A DNA stretch of 64,000 nt from WRGT01 sp942493035 (GTDB lineage Bacteria > Spirochaetota > UBA4802 > UBA5550), in the NCBI GenBank assembly GCA_942493035.1, contig OW818666.1:1302001-1366000 (forward strand), written 5' to 3'. Under the pieces are notes generated by a model. The model saw nothing but the letters and a program-made list of their open reading frames with translations. It did no database searches and was not told where the DNA came from. Numbering within the stretch: position 1 is the first letter of the stretch; each line of letters begins with the position of its first letter. The position numbers and the translations under genes are program-made. Shown here piece by piece: positions 1 through 8,260 of this stretch.

Positions 1-1134
1 AACTGTGTCGAGTACAATACCGTTAGTACAGAAAAATATATTTTTGTCATCTATGGCAAAAAGATCTATTTTACCCATGAGATCGTCGCCTGAATAAATC
101 AGTTTCCAGTTGGCGTTCTTCATAAAAGCAACCCATGATTTTTCCGGGTTTATTAAATTCTTTTTGTCAGGCTTTATGTTATAGTTAATGTCTATTCCGC
201 TGGTAAGTCCAAGTTCATTCAATCCGAATTTGTTGTAAAGATTCTGGAATACTCCAAGTTTTGAAGGTTCTATTATCAGGTTATACTGTATATCGTTAAG
301 TATATATTTTGCTCTCAATTTTTCATAGAGAGTTGTACCGATAACATACTTGTCCCCGGAAAGTTTAAATTTTGACAGCATGAAATTTTTATCAAAACTG
401 CTTTTTATTGCCGGTATGATCTTCTGTTCGAAATCAGTTTTTGTAAATTCCGTCGGGAGTTTCATATTCTGTTTCAATACAAATCCTACTCCGAAGATCA
501 ATGGCAGGGATATTGCAACAGCCATGATTTTAGCGAATATATTTCTATACCCGACAACAAGTGTCAAAATAAACACAGCCGGTATAAACATCAGCACAAT
601 AAGTGAATTCTCTGATTTAATAGAGCTTACGCTTATTATAGGGAATATTACACCGCAGGCCGATGCCACGAGGTTTGTAAAATATATCTTGTTGGAGTTT
701 CCTCTTGAAAAAAGCAGGGAAACAATTACTGCTCCGAAAAAGAAAGGGAGAACAAGAAAATACGGATACTGATATTCGCCGATTCTGATGATGTTATAGT
801 ATGATAAAGGAATCGATACTATAAAAAATAATGAAGCAATCATCATTACTGCATACCCGCGGATCCGGGACAGATAGAAACTTAAAAATCCTCCCGCTGC
901 GATACCTATCATTGCGATTGAAATAACAAATGTTGCAGTAATGTAATTTGTTATTATTAAAAGCTGATGCATGAATATTGTTTCAAGTGCCATTATTGAA
1001 AATGAGAATAAAAACATGGCTATGTTATTAATTATACTGTCTCTGAGACTCGGTTTTTCTGTCATTGAAGTCTCTTCTATTGTTGCGCTGTTTTCTGTCA
1101 TTGTACTCTCTTTGTAGCTGAATTTTGTTTTCAT
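1..1134 (-). CDS. Multi-pass membrane protein, 3' end cut off by the window edge
   Basis: The reverse strand reads open from an ATG at 1134 to the window edge (378 codons). The first 40 residues are polar, followed by several hydrophobic helices (for example around the ALETIFMHQLL and FVISIAMIGIAAGG stretches), then a soluble domain from about residue 220. The early helices recall the membrane region found in spermidine-synthase-like fusion proteins, but no catalytic motif is visible in the part present, so I assign no function. A second in-frame ATG at 1101 has a better GAGAG ribosome site and could be the true start. The gene is divergent from livK. Confidence 0.7.
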   Translation of the reverse strand, partial: MKTKFSYKESTMTENSATIEETSMTEKPSLRDSIINNIAMFLFSFSIMALETIFMHQLLIITNYITATFVISIAMIGIAAGGFLSFYLSRIRGYAVMMIASLFFIVSIPLSYYNIIRIGEYQYPYFLVLPFFFGAVIVSLLFSRGNSNKIYFTNLVASACGVIFPIISVSSIKSENSLIVLMFIPAVFILTLVVGYRNIFAKIMAVAISLPLIFGVGFVLKQNMKLPTEFTKTDFEQKIIPAIKSSFDKNFMLSKFKLSGDKYVIGTTLYEKLRAKYILNDIQYNLIIEPSKLGVFQNLYNKFGLNELGLTSGIDINYNIKPDKKNLINPEKSWVAFMKNANWKLIYSGDDLMGKIDLFAIDDKNIFFCTNGIVLDTV

Positions 1135-1308
1135 AAAGTTAGATTTCTTCCGGATTTAAAAATCGTGTAAAAATATATGTCACTATTTTCAATGTCAATT
1201 CTATTCACAATAAAAAAATTATATTTAAGAATTATTTTTCTGTTAATATCAGGGAGTAATTTGATGATTAACCTTGAATTCTTTTTTTAAAACCGGTTTA
1301 ATTTTGAT

Positions 1309-1337
1309 TTGACTTTAAGCACATGAAAGTTTTATAT
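1309..1337 (+). promoter_or_regulatory. Candidate sigma70 promoter for livK
   Basis: A TTGACT -35 box (1309-1314), a 17-nt spacer and a TTATAT -10 box (1332-1337) point toward livK. The match is good, but AT-rich sequence produces such matches by chance. Confidence 0.4.
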
Positions 1338-1543
1338 AAAAGTTGGTGTTTATAATAGAGTCAATTTGTAGTCTTTTTGTTTTTTATATGATTTAATCTG
1401 TCATTTTGCAGGTTCGCATTAAATGACTATATTTATGCCGTGCATCCTGCGACTGAAAAGCCGGACTTTTCATTTTAGTATTTATATCCTGCTGACGGAA
1501 ACAATGATATTGAATCAACAATATTCTGTTTAACTGATTATAA

Positions 1544-1560
1544 CAGTACGGAGAGTACTG
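1544..1560 (+). promoter_or_regulatory. Inverted repeat in the livK leader
   Basis: CAGTAC (1544-1549) and GTACTG (1555-1560) flank a GGAGA loop about 40 nt upstream of the livK start. The loop looks like a Shine-Dalgarno sequence held in a hairpin. It could be an operator half-pair or an RNA hairpin. The arms are only 6 bp long. Confidence 0.3.
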
Positions 1561-1598
1561 CTGTAATAATATATTTAAAAAAATATAAGGAGTAGTGC

Positions 1599-2753
1599 AT
1601 GAAAAAATTAATCCTTCTGCTTACAGCATTTCTTGTTTTCGCTGTAATGGTAACAGGCTGTAAAAAGAAAGCACCTGAGCTTTCTGAAGTAAGCGTAATT
1701 AAAGTCGGTGTTTTTGAGCCTCTTACAGGTGCAAATGCAAGCGGCGGCGAGCTTGAGGTTCGTGGAATGAAGCTTGCTAATGAAATGTTCCCTGATGTAC
1801 TGGGAAAAAAAATTGAACTCGTTATTGTAGACAATAAGAGTGACAAAGTTGAATCAGCAAACGCTGCAGAAAGACTTGTGAATAAAGATCAGGTTGCTGC
1901 AATTATCGGAAGCTGGGGAAGCTCATTGTCTATGGCAGCTGGTCAGGTTACTAAAGGTAAAGTTCCTGTTGTAGCATGTTCAGCAACTAATCCTCTTGTT
2001 ACAAAAGGTAATGACTGGTATTTCAGAGTATGTTTTCTTGATCCTTTCCAGGGACAGGTTATGGCAAACTATGCATTCAGCAAAGTTAACGCCAAAACAG
2101 CAGCTGTTATCCAGGAGATATCAAACGATTATTCTGTAGGTCTTGCTAAATTTTTTATCGATTCATTTACAAAACTTACAGGAAATGAAAAAGCAATCGT
2201 TGCTAAACCTTTCAGCTATAACACAGGTGATAATGATTTTACTGCTCAGCTGACAGCTATTGCACAGTTGAAGCCTGATGTAATTTTTGCTCCGGGTAAC
2301 TATACAGAGTCTGCTCTTATTATCAAACAGGCTAGAGATCAGGGAATTAAGATTCCTTTCCTTGGCGGAGATACATGGGAAACAGGCCCATTCCTCGAAG
2401 TCGGAAAAAAATCTGTTGAAGGTGCTACATTCTCAACATTCTTTACATCTGAAGTTCCAATCACAAAAATGTCTGAAAAATTCCTGAAAGCTTACAGAGA
2501 CAAATACAAAGAAGAGCCTGCAGCTGTAACAGCTCTCGGTTTTGATGCTTATATGGTTATCAGAGCAGCTATTGAAAAAGCTAACTCTATCGACCCTGAA
2601 AAAATTAAAAATGAAATTGCTAAAACTAAAGATTTTGAAGGCGCAGCCGGTATGATCACTCTTGACGAAAATGGTGATGCAGTTAAGGATGCTGTTATCA
2701 AAGTTGTTAAAGATGGTAAATTTAAATATCTAACAACAGTTAAACCTCAGTAA
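1599..2753 (+). CDS. livK: Branched-chain amino-acid-type ABC transporter substrate-binding lipoprotein
   Basis: Periplasmic binding protein of the LivK/LivJ family (type I periplasmic fold) that captures a small amino acid or amide for the LivHMGF permease encoded downstream. Residues 1-20 form a lipoprotein signal peptide ending VMVTG-C, with Cys21 as lipidation site, followed by a lysine-rich linker. The mature part starts with the typical IKVGVFEPLTGANASGG strand-loop. Length 384 aa is normal. The start has an AAGGAG ribosome site. A hairpin and terminator follow, so the binding protein is probably made in excess over the membrane parts. The exact ligand cannot be read from sequence; the asparaginase gene at the end of the cluster makes branched-chain amino acids only one option. 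Confidence 0.93.
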   Translation: MKKLILLLTAFLVFAVMVTGCKKKAPELSEVSVIKVGVFEPLTGANASGGELEVRGMKLANEMFPDVLGKKIELVIVDNKSDKVESANAAERLVNKDQVAAIIGSWGSSLSMAAGQVTKGKVPVVACSATNPLVTKGNDWYFRVCFLDPFQGQVMANYAFSKVNAKTAAVIQEISNDYSVGLAKFFIDSFTKLTGNEKAIVAKPFSYNTGDNDFTAQLTAIAQLKPDVIFAPGNYTESALIIKQARDQGIKIPFLGGDTWETGPFLEVGKKSVEGATFSTFFTSEVPITKMSEKFLKAYRDKYKEEPAAVTALGFDAYMVIRAAIEKANSIDPEKIKNEIAKTKDFEGAAGMITLDENGDAVKDAVIKVVKDGKFKYLTTVKPQ

Positions 2754-2767
2754 CACCGGGGGATTTA

Positions 2768-2789
2768 TACAGGGGCTATTGCCCCTGTA
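2768..2789 (+). terminator. Hairpin after livK (attenuator or mRNA 3' stabiliser)
   Basis: TACAGGGGC (2768-2776) pairs perfectly with GCCCCTGTA (2781-2789) around a TATT loop, 14 nt after the livK stop. It lacks a U-run, so it probably protects the livK 3' end or attenuates read-through. Confidence 0.6.
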
Positions 2790-2808
2790 CCCCGTTTTAA
2801 TATGAGAG

Positions 2809-2838
2809 AGAGGGAGTGTTAAAGCTCCCTCTTTTTTT
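2809..2838 (+). terminator. Rho-independent terminator downstream of livK
   Basis: AGAGGGAG (2809-2816) pairs with CTCCCTCT (2825-2832) around an 8-nt loop and runs straight into seven Ts. This is a textbook intrinsic terminator and separates livK from livHMGF, at least partly. Confidence 0.85.
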
Positions 2839-2860
2839 ATCTGCAAATGCTTCTTGAATT

Positions 2861-3003
2861 ACCCGGCCCCCGCACCCCGGTCGGGACAAGGATTTTTATA
2901 TGATATTTAATGAAAAATTTAATTTTAAACTATCATATCCTGCTGTTAAATTTTGAATTTTACCTACAGAGTGCTTTGCCCCCTCCGGGGGTGTGGGGGC
3001 CGC
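2861..3003. repeat. GC-rich imperfect inverted repeat between livK and livH
   Basis: A GC-rich block at 2861-2884 and its imperfect reverse complement at 2978-3003 bracket about 95 bp of AT-rich DNA. That DNA has its own inner inverted repeat (ATATGATA near 2900, TATCATAT near 2931). The base composition differs sharply from the surroundings. It looks like a palindromic intergenic element or a long folded leader of livH. There is no coding potential. Confidence 0.45.
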
Positions 3004-3102
3004 TGTAATAACTGTTCAAAAATAATATTCTTGACAGATATCGGCCTCGATGGAGAATTTTGTATTCTTTTACTTTTCAATAAAGTACATCTGGAGACTT
3101 TC

Positions 3103-3996
3103 ATGACTTTTGAAATATTTCTACAGCATCTCTCCAATGCCGTTTCTCTGGGAAGCCTTTATGCATTGATTGCAATTGGTTATACAATGGTTTACGGAAT
3201 TCTGAGATTGATCAATTTTGCTCATGGCGATATCTTTATGCTTGGAGGGTATTTTGCCTTCTACGCGTTGACTACATTTCTTATGCCATGGTGGGTCGGA
3301 TTTATTGTAGCTATCGGTTTAACCGCTCTGCTTGGTATGTCCATCGAAAAAGTCGCATACAGACCGCTCCGCGATTCCCCGAAAGTTTCTGTTCTTATCT
3401 CTGCAATCGGAGTCTCATTTTTAATAGAAAGTCTTGGTGTTGTTATATTCGGCGGAATACAGAAGGCTTTCCCTATTCCGGAACTTTTCGGAAAAGTTAT
3501 GATGATAGGCAATATCTACATCGTCAGTGTTAACTTCTTTATTCCAGTTATAGCTTTTATTTTTCTAATCGGATTGATGTATCTGATCAATAAGACAAAG
3601 ACCGGTATGGCAATGCGGGCTCTTTCCCGCGATCACGAAACAGCCAGACTCATGGCAATAGATGTTGATAAAGTAATCGCTTATACATTCGGACTAGGGT
3701 CGCTCCTTGCGGCTGTCGGGGGAATTATGTGGGGAATGAAATACCCGCAGCTTTATCCCCTAATGGGTGTTATGCCCGGTCTCAAGTGTTTTATTGCCGC
3801 AGTTGTTGGAGGGATCGGTAATATTACCGGTGCTGTTCTCGGAGGCCTTATAATCGGAATCCTTGAAATTATGACCGTTGCCTTCCTTCCGGATCTTACA
3901 GGCTATAGAGACGCATTCGCATTTATTCTGCTTATAATAATTCTTCTTGTTAAACCGACCGGTTTAATGGGGGAAAACCTCGCTGAGAAGGTTTAA
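3103..3996 (+). CDS. livH: Branched-chain amino-acid-type ABC permease, LivH family
   Basis: Integral inner-membrane permease subunit that forms the translocation channel with LivM. The protein (297 aa) begins MTFEIFLQHLSNAVSLGSL and shows the family pattern GSLYALIAIGYTMVYGILRLINFAHGD, about eight hydrophobic helices and the loop VVGGIGNITGAVLGG that contacts the ATPases. The reading frame is open further upstream to 2953, but the upstream residues are not family-like and GGAG lies 8 nt before the ATG at 3103, so I place the start there. livM begins 1 nt after the stop. Confidence 0.93.
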   Translation: MTFEIFLQHLSNAVSLGSLYALIAIGYTMVYGILRLINFAHGDIFMLGGYFAFYALTTFLMPWWVGFIVAIGLTALLGMSIEKVAYRPLRDSPKVSVLISAIGVSFLIESLGVVIFGGIQKAFPIPELFGKVMMIGNIYIVSVNFFIPVIAFIFLIGLMYLINKTKTGMAMRALSRDHETARLMAIDVDKVIAYTFGLGSLLAAVGGIMWGMKYPQLYPLMGVMPGLKCFIAAVVGGIGNITGAVLGGLIIGILEIMTVAFLPDLTGYRDAFAFILLIIILLVKPTGLMGENLAEKV

Positions 3997-3997
3997 G

Positions 3998-5056
3998 ATG
4001 GAAAGAGAAAAATTTATCAGAAGAGCTTTGACATTAACAGTAGTTGCAGCAGCAGTGGGACTGTTGGTGCTTTTCAATTTTATATTCGATTCATATATGA
4101 TGCGGATTATCAATCTCTGCGGTATATATATAACTCTTGCATTGAGTCTTAATCTTATATACGGCTTTACCGGCCTGTTTTCTCTGGGACATGCCGGATT
4201 TATGGCTATCGGTGCATACACAACGGCTCTGCTGACAATGTCTCCTGCACAGAAAGAGATGAATTTCTTTCTGGAGCCGATTGTTCCATGGCTTGCAAAT
4301 GTAGAGTGGAGTTTTCTCCCTGCGTTGCTCATGGGGGGAGTTGTAGCCGCAGTTGCAGGTTTTATAATTGGCGCACCTGCTTTAAAACTAAAAGATGATT
4401 ATCTTGCAATTGCCACATTAGGCTTTGCTGAAATAATTAGAATATTTTTTACAAATATGCAGAGTATAACCAACGGTCCGCTTGGTCTTAAAGGTCTCCC
4501 TCCCTATACTAATGTATGGTGGACCTGGGGTATTGCTCTGGCTTCTATTTTGTTTATGGTCTATCTTTTTAAAGGGAGTTATGGCCGGGCCTTCAAGGCA
4601 ATTCGTGAAGATGAAGTAGCCGCTGAAGCGATGGGTATAAATCTTTTCAGACACAAAATGCTTTCATTCACAATCGGTTCTTTCATGGCCGGAGTAGGCG
4701 GCGGTCTTCTTGGTAATTTAATGGGTACTATTGATCCTCTGATGTTCAGATTTCTCCTCGCATTTAATATTCTTCTTATTGTTGTTCTTGGCGGTATGGG
4801 TAGTATTACCGGTACTGTTATTTCAGGAATAGTAATTACTGTGCTTATGGAGTATCTCAGGTTTCTTGATGGTCCCATGGATTTTCTGCTCTTTAAAACA
4901 GATGGAATTCCAGGACTGAGAATGGTAATTTTTTCAATTATGCTTATGGTTGTAATTCTGTTTTTTCAGAAAGGTATTATGGGGAACAGAGAGTTCTCCT
5001 GGGATTTTCTTTTTAAACCAGGCCGGTTAAAAAAGAACAGCGTTGAAGGTGAATAA
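3998..5056 (+). CDS. livM: Branched-chain amino-acid-type ABC permease, LivM family
   Basis: Second permease subunit of the Liv system, 352 aa, with about ten hydrophobic segments. Diagnostic stretches are LNLIYGFTGLFSLGHAGFMAIGAY (about 46-69), APALKLKDDYLAIATLGFAEI and VVLGGMGSITGTV. These are the LivM counterparts of the motifs in LivH. It sits between livH and livG, with 1 and 2 nt gaps, so the four genes are one transcript. The C-terminus is short and basic. Confidence 0.93.
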   Translation: MEREKFIRRALTLTVVAAAVGLLVLFNFIFDSYMMRIINLCGIYITLALSLNLIYGFTGLFSLGHAGFMAIGAYTTALLTMSPAQKEMNFFLEPIVPWLANVEWSFLPALLMGGVVAAVAGFIIGAPALKLKDDYLAIATLGFAEIIRIFFTNMQSITNGPLGLKGLPPYTNVWWTWGIALASILFMVYLFKGSYGRAFKAIREDEVAAEAMGINLFRHKMLSFTIGSFMAGVGGGLLGNLMGTIDPLMFRFLLAFNILLIVVLGGMGSITGTVISGIVITVLMEYLRFLDGPMDFLLFKTDGIPGLRMVIFSIMLMVVILFFQKGIMGNREFSWDFLFKPGRLKKNSVEGE

Positions 5057-5058
5057 TT

Positions 5059-5820
5059 ATGTATATTCTTCGTACAGATAATATAACAATGAAATTCGGC
5101 GGTCTTGTTGCTGTTTCCAATCTCAATCTGGAGATTAAGCAGAATGAAATCGTTGGTCTTATCGGACCAAATGGTGCCGGGAAGACAACTGCATTTAATA
5201 TGATAACAAGCCAGTATACCCCAACAGAGGGGAGTATCTTTTTTAACAATGAGGATATAACCTCGCTTAAACCGTATGAAATAACAAGGCTCGGGATAGC
5301 GCGTACTTTTCAGAATATAAAACTATTCAAAGAGATGACAGTTCTCGAAAACGTACTGGTTGGAAACCATCTTCGTGTGAGATCCCCTCTGACTATGTCC
5401 GTTCTCCGTTCACCGATGTACAGACGTGAAGAGAAACATATGATTGAGAAATCTATGAATCTTTTAAGAGATCTTAATCTCGATGATGTAATAAATGAAA
5501 AGGCATACTCTCTCCCTTACGGAAAACAGAGAAGACTTGAAATTGCCCGTGCGCTTGCAACTGATCCGAAACTTCTGCTCCTGGATGAACCTGCTGCAGG
5601 TATGAATCCTCAGGAATCTATCGAGCTGATGAATTTTATTCATGAAATCAGAGACAAGTTTGATCTTACAATCTTCCTTATTGAACATACAATGCAGGTT
5701 GTAATGGGTGTTTGTGAAAGGATATATGTTCTTGATTATGGTGTTACTATAGCTGAAGGGAATCCATCTGAAATTCAGAATAACCCTAAAGTTATCGAAG
5801 CATATCTGGGGGTTAACTAG
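5059..5820 (+). CDS. livG: Branched-chain amino-acid-type ABC transporter ATPase, LivG
   Basis: Cytoplasmic ATP-hydrolysing subunit that works as a heterodimer with LivF. Walker A GPNGAGKTT is at about 36-44, a slightly altered signature (LPYGKQR instead of LSYGQQR) at about 152-158, Walker B LLLLDEP at about 172-178, then the switch His in LIEHTM. Length 253 aa is normal for LivG. The extra segment HLRVRSPLTMSVLRSP before the signature is typical of LivG and absent from LivF. Its stop codon directly abuts the livF start. Confidence 0.93.
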   Translation: MYILRTDNITMKFGGLVAVSNLNLEIKQNEIVGLIGPNGAGKTTAFNMITSQYTPTEGSIFFNNEDITSLKPYEITRLGIARTFQNIKLFKEMTVLENVLVGNHLRVRSPLTMSVLRSPMYRREEKHMIEKSMNLLRDLNLDDVINEKAYSLPYGKQRRLEIARALATDPKLLLLDEPAAGMNPQESIELMNFIHEIRDKFDLTIFLIEHTMQVVMGVCERIYVLDYGVTIAEGNPSEIQNNPKVIEAYLGVN

Positions 5821-6528
5821 ATGCTGAAAATTAGAGATCTGCATGTAAACTACGGCGGAATTAAAGCCCTTAAAGGGATTAACATAAATGTGCCTGATGG
5901 TAAAATAATTACACTCATCGGCGGTAACGGAGCGGGGAAAAGTACAACACTCAGAACTTCCATAGGTCTTATTAAACCGGGGAGCGGCACAATTCTCTAT
6001 GATGATCAGGATATTACCACTCTTAAAACAAAGGATATTGTAAAAAAAGGACTGGTTCTTGTACCTGAGGGTCGTAAGGTTTTTTCGAATCTTACTATTC
6101 ATGAAAACCTGGTTCTCGGATCATACGCGCGAAAAGATAAGGCTGAAATTGAAAAGGACAGAGAAAAAGTACTCTCTTTATTCCCCAGACTTGCTGAAAG
6201 ACTTAAACAGAAAGCAGGGACCCTTTCCGGCGGCGAACAGCAGATGCTTGCCGTTGGTAGAGCAATTATGACAAAGCCGAGACTCCTTATGATGGATGAA
6301 CCGTCACTGGGGCTTGCTCCTTTGATTGTAAAAAATATTTTTGAGATAATACAGAACATCAACAAACTCGGCGTTACAATTCTTCTGATTGAACAGAATG
6401 CAAAAGCTGCTCTTGAAATTGCCGACTACGGATATGTAATGGAAACAGGGAATATAGTAATGGAAGGGCCTGGTCGTGAACTTCTGAATAATGAAGATGT
6501 AAAAAAGGCTTACTTAGGGATAGCGTAA
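5821..6528 (+). CDS. livF: Branched-chain amino-acid-type ABC transporter ATPase, LivF
   Basis: Partner ATPase of LivG, 235 aa. Walker A GGNGAGKST lies at about 34-42, the LivF-specific VPEGRKVFSNLTIHENL at about 81-97, signature LSGGEQQ at about 135-141 and Walker B LLMMDEP at about 155-161, with LIEQNA at the switch. The start ATG follows the livG stop without a gap, which indicates translational coupling. The asparaginase gene starts 11 nt after its stop. Confidence 0.93.
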   Translation: MLKIRDLHVNYGGIKALKGININVPDGKIITLIGGNGAGKSTTLRTSIGLIKPGSGTILYDDQDITTLKTKDIVKKGLVLVPEGRKVFSNLTIHENLVLGSYARKDKAEIEKDREKVLSLFPRLAERLKQKAGTLSGGEQQMLAVGRAIMTKPRLLMMDEPSLGLAPLIVKNIFEIIQNINKLGVTILLIEQNAKAALEIADYGYVMETGNIVMEGPGRELLNNEDVKKAYLGIA

Positions 6529-6539
6529 CGGATTATCCC

Positions 6540-7580
6540 ATGGCAGAAAAAAAGACTTCGATTCTAATTATATACACAGGCGGAACAATAGGGATGATAC
6601 TGGACCCGGCTAACGGGTCCTACAGTCCTTATAATTTCCAGAATATAATTGATGAAGTCCCGGAGATTAAAAGATTCGGATATAACTTTTCCTCAGTTGA
6701 GTTCTCTATTCCTATTGATTCCTCTAATATTACACCGGCAGCATGGATTGAACTTGCCGGTATAATTAAAGAAAACTACAACTTCTATGACGGATTTGTA
6801 ATTCTCCATGGAACCGATACCATGGCATTTACAGCTTCAGCTTTAAGCTTTATGCTGGAGAATCTTTCTAAACCTGTTATACTTACAGGATCCCAGCTCC
6901 CTATAAATATACTCCGAACAGACGGTAAAGAGAATCTCATATCATCCATAGAGATTGCCGCCGCAAAAATAAAAGGGAGAGCCGCTGTTCCCGAGGTCTG
7001 TATCTATTTTGAGTTTAAACTTTACCGCGGTAACCGGACCAAAAAGAGAAGCGCTGAAAATTTTAATGCTTTTGAATCTCCGAATCTGCTCCCCCTTGCT
7101 GAAGCTGGAATTCATATTAGTTATAATCACAGTGTGATAAAAAAAAGCAGTGCAGGCAAAAAGTTAAATCTGAATCTCAATATCGACTCAAATATCGCTA
7201 TCGTAAAAATATTCCCCGGCATAAATCCGGATATTATCCGCGCTGTAATTGATATCCCTGGACTCCGTGCGGTAATTCTTGAGACTTACGGTTCGGGAAA
7301 TGCTCCCGCAGAGAGCAGATTTCTCGATGTTATTGCAAAGGGTGCGGCGAAGGGGCTTATCATTGCCAATGTCACGCAGTGCAGCTCCGGCAGTGTGGAG
7401 ATGGAGAGGTATAGCACAGGAAACAGTCTTAAGAAAATCGGAGTTGTAAGCGGACACGATATCACCACAGAGGCTGCTGTGACAAAACTTATGATTTTAC
7501 TCGGAAAATATAAAGACACAAAAAAAGTTAAAGAATACTTTCAGAAGGATCTCGCAGGGGAGATTACTCTTCACTCTTAA
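6540..7580 (+). CDS. ansA: L-asparaginase, type I-like (cytoplasmic)
   Basis: Hydrolyses L-asparagine to aspartate and ammonia. The two catalytic Thr motifs of the family are present: YTGGTIGM with Thr13 near the N-terminus and HGTDTMAFTASALSFML with Thr92-Asp93. There is no signal peptide, so it acts in the cytoplasm. Length 346 aa matches type I enzymes. It lies 11 nt after livF and is therefore probably co-transcribed with the importer. This suggests, as inference, that the imported substrate may include asparagine or that amino-acid nitrogen is being harvested. Its 3' end overlaps the convergent Nudix gene by 17 bp. Confidence 0.88.
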   Translation: MAEKKTSILIIYTGGTIGMILDPANGSYSPYNFQNIIDEVPEIKRFGYNFSSVEFSIPIDSSNITPAAWIELAGIIKENYNFYDGFVILHGTDTMAFTASALSFMLENLSKPVILTGSQLPINILRTDGKENLISSIEIAAAKIKGRAAVPEVCIYFEFKLYRGNRTKKRSAENFNAFESPNLLPLAEAGIHISYNHSVIKKSSAGKKLNLNLNIDSNIAIVKIFPGINPDIIRAVIDIPGLRAVILETYGSGNAPAESRFLDVIAKGAAKGLIIANVTQCSSGSVEMERYSTGNSLKKIGVVSGHDITTEAAVTKLMILLGKYKDTKKVKEYFQKDLAGEITLHS

Positions 7581-8259
7581 GCGATGAAATTACATCACCC
7601 GCTTTTTCAAACCGGTATAAAAACTCCAGTGTTTTGATAGTCGGCATTACCAGTTTAATTTTATTCTCACTGTATTTTCTCAATGCTTCGCCGGGCTCTA
7701 TCCATTCAAAATCTATCAGTTCATTCCCGTCATGAGATGTATCCTGATTATCCGGTGCAACTGCTGCAAAGAATCTTGTATCATATCGTATAGGAAAGAG
7801 TGGCGGAGTGATCCATCTGCTGATATAATAGAAATTATCAACTGCAGGGGTAAGATTCTCTTTCAGAAGCATATCTTTAAACGACAGTTTCTGTTCAAAG
7901 ACAAGTCTCCTGTAATTTTCGAATTTTTTTACAGATTTTTCTGTGTTTATCTCCGGATAATTTCCCTCTTTATCCAATGCAAAGAGTATTCCCGATTCTT
8001 CAAAGGTTTCACGGATTCCGCACATTATATATGAATAAAATTTTTTTGAATCACCTTTGAAGTCTTTTAATTTACTGATAATTCTGTTTTCAGGAAACAC
8101 ATAGTCACCATCCTGTGCATCCTGTGCTCCACCCGGAAAAACATAATAGTCAGGGAGGAATCTGTCCTCACCATGTCTCTTCATAAGGAGAATTTCGAAT
8201 TTATCCGGTTGATCTTTTATCAATGCAACTGTTGCCGCTTTTCGTGGTTTTATAAACAT
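7564..8259 (-). CDS. Nudix hydrolase, NUDT19-like
   Basis: Pyrophosphohydrolase of the Nudix superfamily, 231 aa. The N-terminal strand AATVALIKDQPDKFEILLMKRH is followed by FVFPGG-type residues (YVFPGGAQDAQD, about 39-50). The REXXEEXG core RETFEESG is at about 83-90. About 38 residues separate the GG from RETFEESG, far more than in the standard 23-residue box. This expanded box is characteristic of the NUDT7/8/19-type branch, whose known members act on CoA derivatives or nucleotide sugars. The substrate here is not established. It is followed downstream on the transcript by nothing, and preceded with a 1-bp gap by the TPR gene. Confidence 0.75.
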   Translation of the reverse strand: MFIKPRKAATVALIKDQPDKFEILLMKRHGEDRFLPDYYVFPGGAQDAQDGDYVFPENRIISKLKDFKGDSKKFYSYIMCGIRETFEESGILFALDKEGNYPEINTEKSVKKFENYRRLVFEQKLSFKDMLLKENLTPAVDNFYYISRWITPPLFPIRYDTRFFAAVAPDNQDTSHDGNELIDFEWIEPGEALRKYSENKIKLVMPTIKTLEFLYRFEKAGDVISSLKSEE

Positions 8260-8260
8260 C

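Larger units (their letters stand above)
1135..1598. other. Intergenic region upstream of livK
   Basis: A 464-bp AT-rich gap between two divergent genes. It holds one good sigma70-like promoter candidate (1309-1337), a short inverted repeat (1544-1560) and an AAGGAG ribosome site just before livK. If the promoter is real, livK has a leader of roughly 250 nt. No small ORF or RNA gene is recognisable in it. Confidence 0.6.

Noticed and set aside
350..772. Forward open frame of 140 codons
   Set aside because: It lies antisense to a continuous reverse-strand membrane protein frame (1-1134) whose sequence is much more protein-like.
2953..3102. Extended N-terminus of LivH (50 more residues)
   Set aside because: The extension runs through the GC-rich repeat, is Cys-rich and unlike the family; ATG 3103 has a good ribosome site.
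5464..6102. Reverse frame of 212 codons across livG/livF
   Set aside because: Fully antisense to two intact ABC ATPase genes with all motifs.
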